Assembly: GCF_021631985.1 (NCBI RefSeq)
Contig: NZ_CP070225.1
Span: forward strand, 6,820,001-6,884,000
DNA: 64,000 nt
Direction of reading: 5' to 3'
Source of the DNA: Sandaracinus amylolyticus
GTDB lineage: Bacteria; Myxococcota_A; Polyangia; Polyangiales; Sandaracinaceae
The position numbers were made by a program, and so were the translations under genes. Shown here piece after piece: positions 61,829 to 64,000 of this stretch. A model generated the notes under the pieces. That model saw only the letters and a list, made by a program, of their open reading frames with translations, was not told the DNA's origin and did not search any database. Numbering within the stretch: position 1 is the first letter of the stretch; each line of letters opens with the position of its first letter.

Positions 61829-63478
61829 ATGCGAGCCTCGACACTCTCCTTCCTGGGCGCGCTGGCCGTCCTCTCGACGGCCTGCGGTGACGACGACGCG
61901 ACGGCCGACACCGACGCGGGCACGAACGACGCCTCGATCGACGGCGGCGGGAGCGACGCTGGAGGCAACGGCGACGCCGGTGACCCCGACGGCTGCATCG
62001 CGGTGCGCGCGACGACGTGGACGCTCGAGGGGCTCGACGACGTGTCGATCGGCTACCTCGCGCGGCTCGTCCCCGAGGTCGACGGCGACGTGTACGACCT
62101 GTCGATCCAGTTCTATCGCTACGAGACCGAGTACGTCGGCACGTTCGACGTGAGCACCGGTCCCGACTCGAACCACGAGAGCTGCGCGCACTGCGTGCAG
62201 GCGTGGCACGGCACCGATCGATCGCGCGGCTTCTTCGTCACCGAGGGCACGCTCGAGCTCACCTCGGATCCCTTCGAGATGCGGCTCGCGGGCTCGCTCA
62301 CCGGCGCGCGGCTGATCGAGGTGACGATCGAGGGTCCGACGCTGATGTCGGTGCCGGTGCCCGACGGGCGCTGCCTGGTCGTCGAGGACGTGGAGTTCGA
62401 TCGCACCTTCGCGCCCGAGGGCTGGACCTGCGCGACGGAGTCCTGGCACGACGGCGAGACCTGCGACTGCGGGTGCGGCCCGATCGATCCCGACTGCTAC
62501 GAGGACCTGCCGATCGAGGGCTGCTTCCCGGGCGAGGTCTGCGTCGGCGTGCCGAACCAGGAGATCCTGCGCATCGACGGCGCGTGCAAGGAGGCCTGCG
62601 ATCGCGCGACCGGCGACGCGTGCGACGTCGGCGTGTGCTCGTTCGGCCCGAACAACGTCGACGTGTGCGTCTCGGAGCTGGAGGACTGGGATCCCGAGGC
62701 CGACGTCGGCGAGACCTGCGCCGAGGGCGCGGGCTTCTGCGCGATCGACGAGGGCGGGTTCGTGCGCGGCGTGTGCGACATCCACGACCGCAACGATCGC
62801 GAGTGCAAGCCCACCTGCGACGAGGACACCGACTGCGACGTGGCCGCGTTCGAGCGCTGCTACACGATCACCGCGGGCTGGCCGCCCGAGGGCTTCTGCT
62901 CGCCGCGATATCCGCTCGACTGGACCTGCAGCGGCGATCGCTACGAGGACGGCACGTACTGCGACTGCGCGTGCGGCGTGTTCGATCCCGACTGCTACGA
63001 CGAGACGCGCGCGGTGCGCGGCTGCGGCGACGACGAGACCTGCGTCGACGGCAGCGCGTGCGAGCCGATCCCCGCGAACGACACCTGCGCGGCCGCGATC
63101 CCGCTCACGCCGGGCACGCCGGTCACCGGCAACACGCTGGGCGCGCTCCCGCAGTACGCCGCCGCGACGCCGTGCGTGACCTCGGAGCAGCGGGGCCCCG
63201 ACGTCGTGTACTCGATCGCGCTCACCGCGGGACAGACGCTGACCGTCACCGCGACCCCGAGCGAGCACAACCTCGCGCTCTCGCTGCGCGGACCGGGCGC
63301 GGCGAGCGTGTGCGATGCGACGAGCTCGTGCATCGCGGGTGTGGACGCGAGGGAGCGCGCGATGGCGGAGACGCTCACGCACACCGCGACGACCGCGGGC
63401 ACGTACTACGTGATCGTCGACTCGTTCTGGAGCGGCGAGTACGGCGAGTTCACGCTGAACGCGACCGTCACGCCGTGA
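61829..63478 (+). CDS. Cys-rich surface lipoprotein with DAG linker
   Basis: A 549-residue lipoprotein. ATG 61829 starts MRASTLSFLGALAVLSTACG, signal peptide and lipobox; the linker DGGGSDAGGNGDAGDPDG follows. The middle contains repeated Cys modules (CDCGCGPIDPDCYEDLPIEG and the parallel CDCACGVFDPDCYDET) and CxxxC arrays like those of myxobacterial extracellular proteins. The C-terminal 120 residues resemble a PPC-type beta sandwich (TYYVIVDSFWSGEYGEFTLN). It is antisense to its neighbours and splits the esterase and ATP-grasp genes. It ends with an 11-base overlap on the latter. Confidence 0.8.
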   Translation: MRASTLSFLGALAVLSTACGDDDATADTDAGTNDASIDGGGSDAGGNGDAGDPDGCIAVRATTWTLEGLDDVSIGYLARLVPEVDGDVYDLSIQFYRYETEYVGTFDVSTGPDSNHESCAHCVQAWHGTDRSRGFFVTEGTLELTSDPFEMRLAGSLTGARLIEVTIEGPTLMSVPVPDGRCLVVEDVEFDRTFAPEGWTCATESWHDGETCDCGCGPIDPDCYEDLPIEGCFPGEVCVGVPNQEILRIDGACKEACDRATGDACDVGVCSFGPNNVDVCVSELEDWDPEADVGETCAEGAGFCAIDEGGFVRGVCDIHDRNDRECKPTCDEDTDCDVAAFERCYTITAGWPPEGFCSPRYPLDWTCSGDRYEDGTYCDCACGVFDPDCYDETRAVRGCGDDETCVDGSACEPIPANDTCAAAIPLTPGTPVTGNTLGALPQYAAATPCVTSEQRGPDVVYSIALTAGQTLTVTATPSEHNLALSLRGPGAASVCDATSSCIAGVDARERAMAETLTHTATTAGTYYVIVDSFWSGEYGEFTLNATVTP

Positions 63479-64000
63479 GGATCTCGGACGGGCTCCTCGA
63501 CGCTTCGGCGTCGAGGATGTGCATCGTGCGCTCGTAGAGCGCGAGCGCGCCCTCGTGGTCGCGCGCGATGCACACGAGGCCGAGCTTGCCGTGCTCGGAG
63601 AGCGCGCCGATCAGGTTGAACACCACGCCTTCCTGGGTGGTCTCGTCGAAGTGGAGGCCGTTCTCGACGAGCACGTCGACGAGATCCTCGGGGATGAAGC
63701 GACGGTACTCGGGGCGCACGAGGTTGTCGGTCGCGTAGTAACAGCGCGGCTGACCGAGCGGCGTGACGAACTCGCCGCTCGCCTGGTCGTATCGCCCGTC
63801 GGTCAGGAACTGCAGCATCTGGAACGGCAGCGTCGTGCCGCCCTTGCGCAGGTTGATCTCGATCGCGGCGAGATCCCAAGACCCTTCCCGCCACACAGCA
63901 ACGAAGTCGACGCCGAAGCGCCCGAGCACGCCGCGCGCGCGAAGCACCTCGCCGATGCGCCGACCTGCCTCGTGCAGCGCCGCGCGGTACGCGCCGTCCG
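63468..64000 (-). CDS. ATP-grasp peptide-ligase-like protein (5' end cut by window)
   Basis: The C-terminal 176 residues of a larger gene. RFGVDFVAVWREGSWDLAAI and EINLRKGGTTLPFQMLQFLT form the metal-binding end of the ATP-grasp fold (Glu-Ile-Asn). After it comes the cap module (YYATDNLVRPEYRRFIPEDL ... GVVFNLIGALSEHGKLGLVC) typical of PGM1-type peptide ligases. It would form an amide between two amino acids or peptides. It reads in the same direction as the esterase and GCS2 genes, with which I suggest it acts. The start lies beyond 64000. Confidence 0.75.
   Translation of the reverse strand, partial: DGAYRAALHEAGRRIGEVLRARGVLGRFGVDFVAVWREGSWDLAAIEINLRKGGTTLPFQMLQFLTDGRYDQASGEFVTPLGQPRCYYATDNLVRPEYRRFIPEDLVDVLVENGLHFDETTQEGVVFNLIGALSEHGKLGLVCIARDHEGALALYERTMHILDAEASRSPSEILTA

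Overview
The window is a chromosomal stretch of a very GC-rich bacterium. It has many Hanks-type Ser/Thr kinases, an FHA-AAA+ regulator, numerous lipoproteins with Asp/Ala/Gly ('DAG') linkers after the lipobox, a secreted alpha-amylase, a PECR-like enoyl reductase and split F-ATPase genes. Together these suggest a myxobacterium (Polyangia/Myxococcota), most like Sandaracinus-type genomes. That placement is an inference from style and gene content; no 16S or other marker is present. I see no rRNA, tRNA, CRISPR array, complete insertion sequence or replication origin.

Layout. 1-7.9 kb: 5' part of gyrB, lipoproteins (one a copper-monooxygenase-like protein), a HIT / lipoprotein / tail-anchored protein operon, an SDR and a polytopic membrane protein. 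7.1-15.5 kb: NlpC/P60-like protein, RNase III, glycine-rich lipoprotein, M15-type peptidase, a kinase ending in a pseudokinase-like segment, DUF4242-like protein and an AraC regulator. 15.5-19.8 kb: WD40-LRR giant divergent from an FHA-AAA+ regulator. 19.8-25.8 kb: an accessory island with two near-identical pentapeptide-repeat lipoproteins, remnants of further copies, a GHSHG lipase, a LysM protein and an Ig-fold adaptor. I read it as a type VI-like toxin/immunity locus that has been duplicated and partly decayed. 25.9-28.6 kb: a stand-alone globin abutting a single gene that fuses kinase, globin and alpha/beta-hydrolase domains.

28.6-40.9 kb: Ppx/GppA phosphatase, TetR plus fatty-acid-hydroxylase operon, GH13 amylase, RtcB, DUF2382 stress proteins, MarC plus an Lrp regulator with paired palindromic sites, and a glycogen debranching enzyme. 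41-45.6 kb: a strange protein made of four-residue helical repeats, an outer-membrane protein, and atpD-atpC. 45.8-56.6 kb: DUF4234, circularly permuted ATP-grasp, SDR, DUF938, a 1250-residue kinase/cyclase-like/AAA/TPR regulator and an aspartoacylase-like zinc enzyme. 56.7 kb: four 22-bp palindromic tandem repeats. 56.9-64 kb: TPR and DAG lipoproteins, a GCS2-CBS fusion, an esterase and an ATP-grasp peptide ligase cut by the window end; the last three look like an amidoligase cassette.

The most notable candidates for something new are the kinase-globin-hydrolase fusion, the lipase / pentapeptide-lipoprotein locus with its decayed copies, and the tetrad-repeat protein. Coordinates of starts were chosen from visible ribosome-binding sites, four-base gene overlaps and lipobox position; percentages and alignments quoted are by eye.
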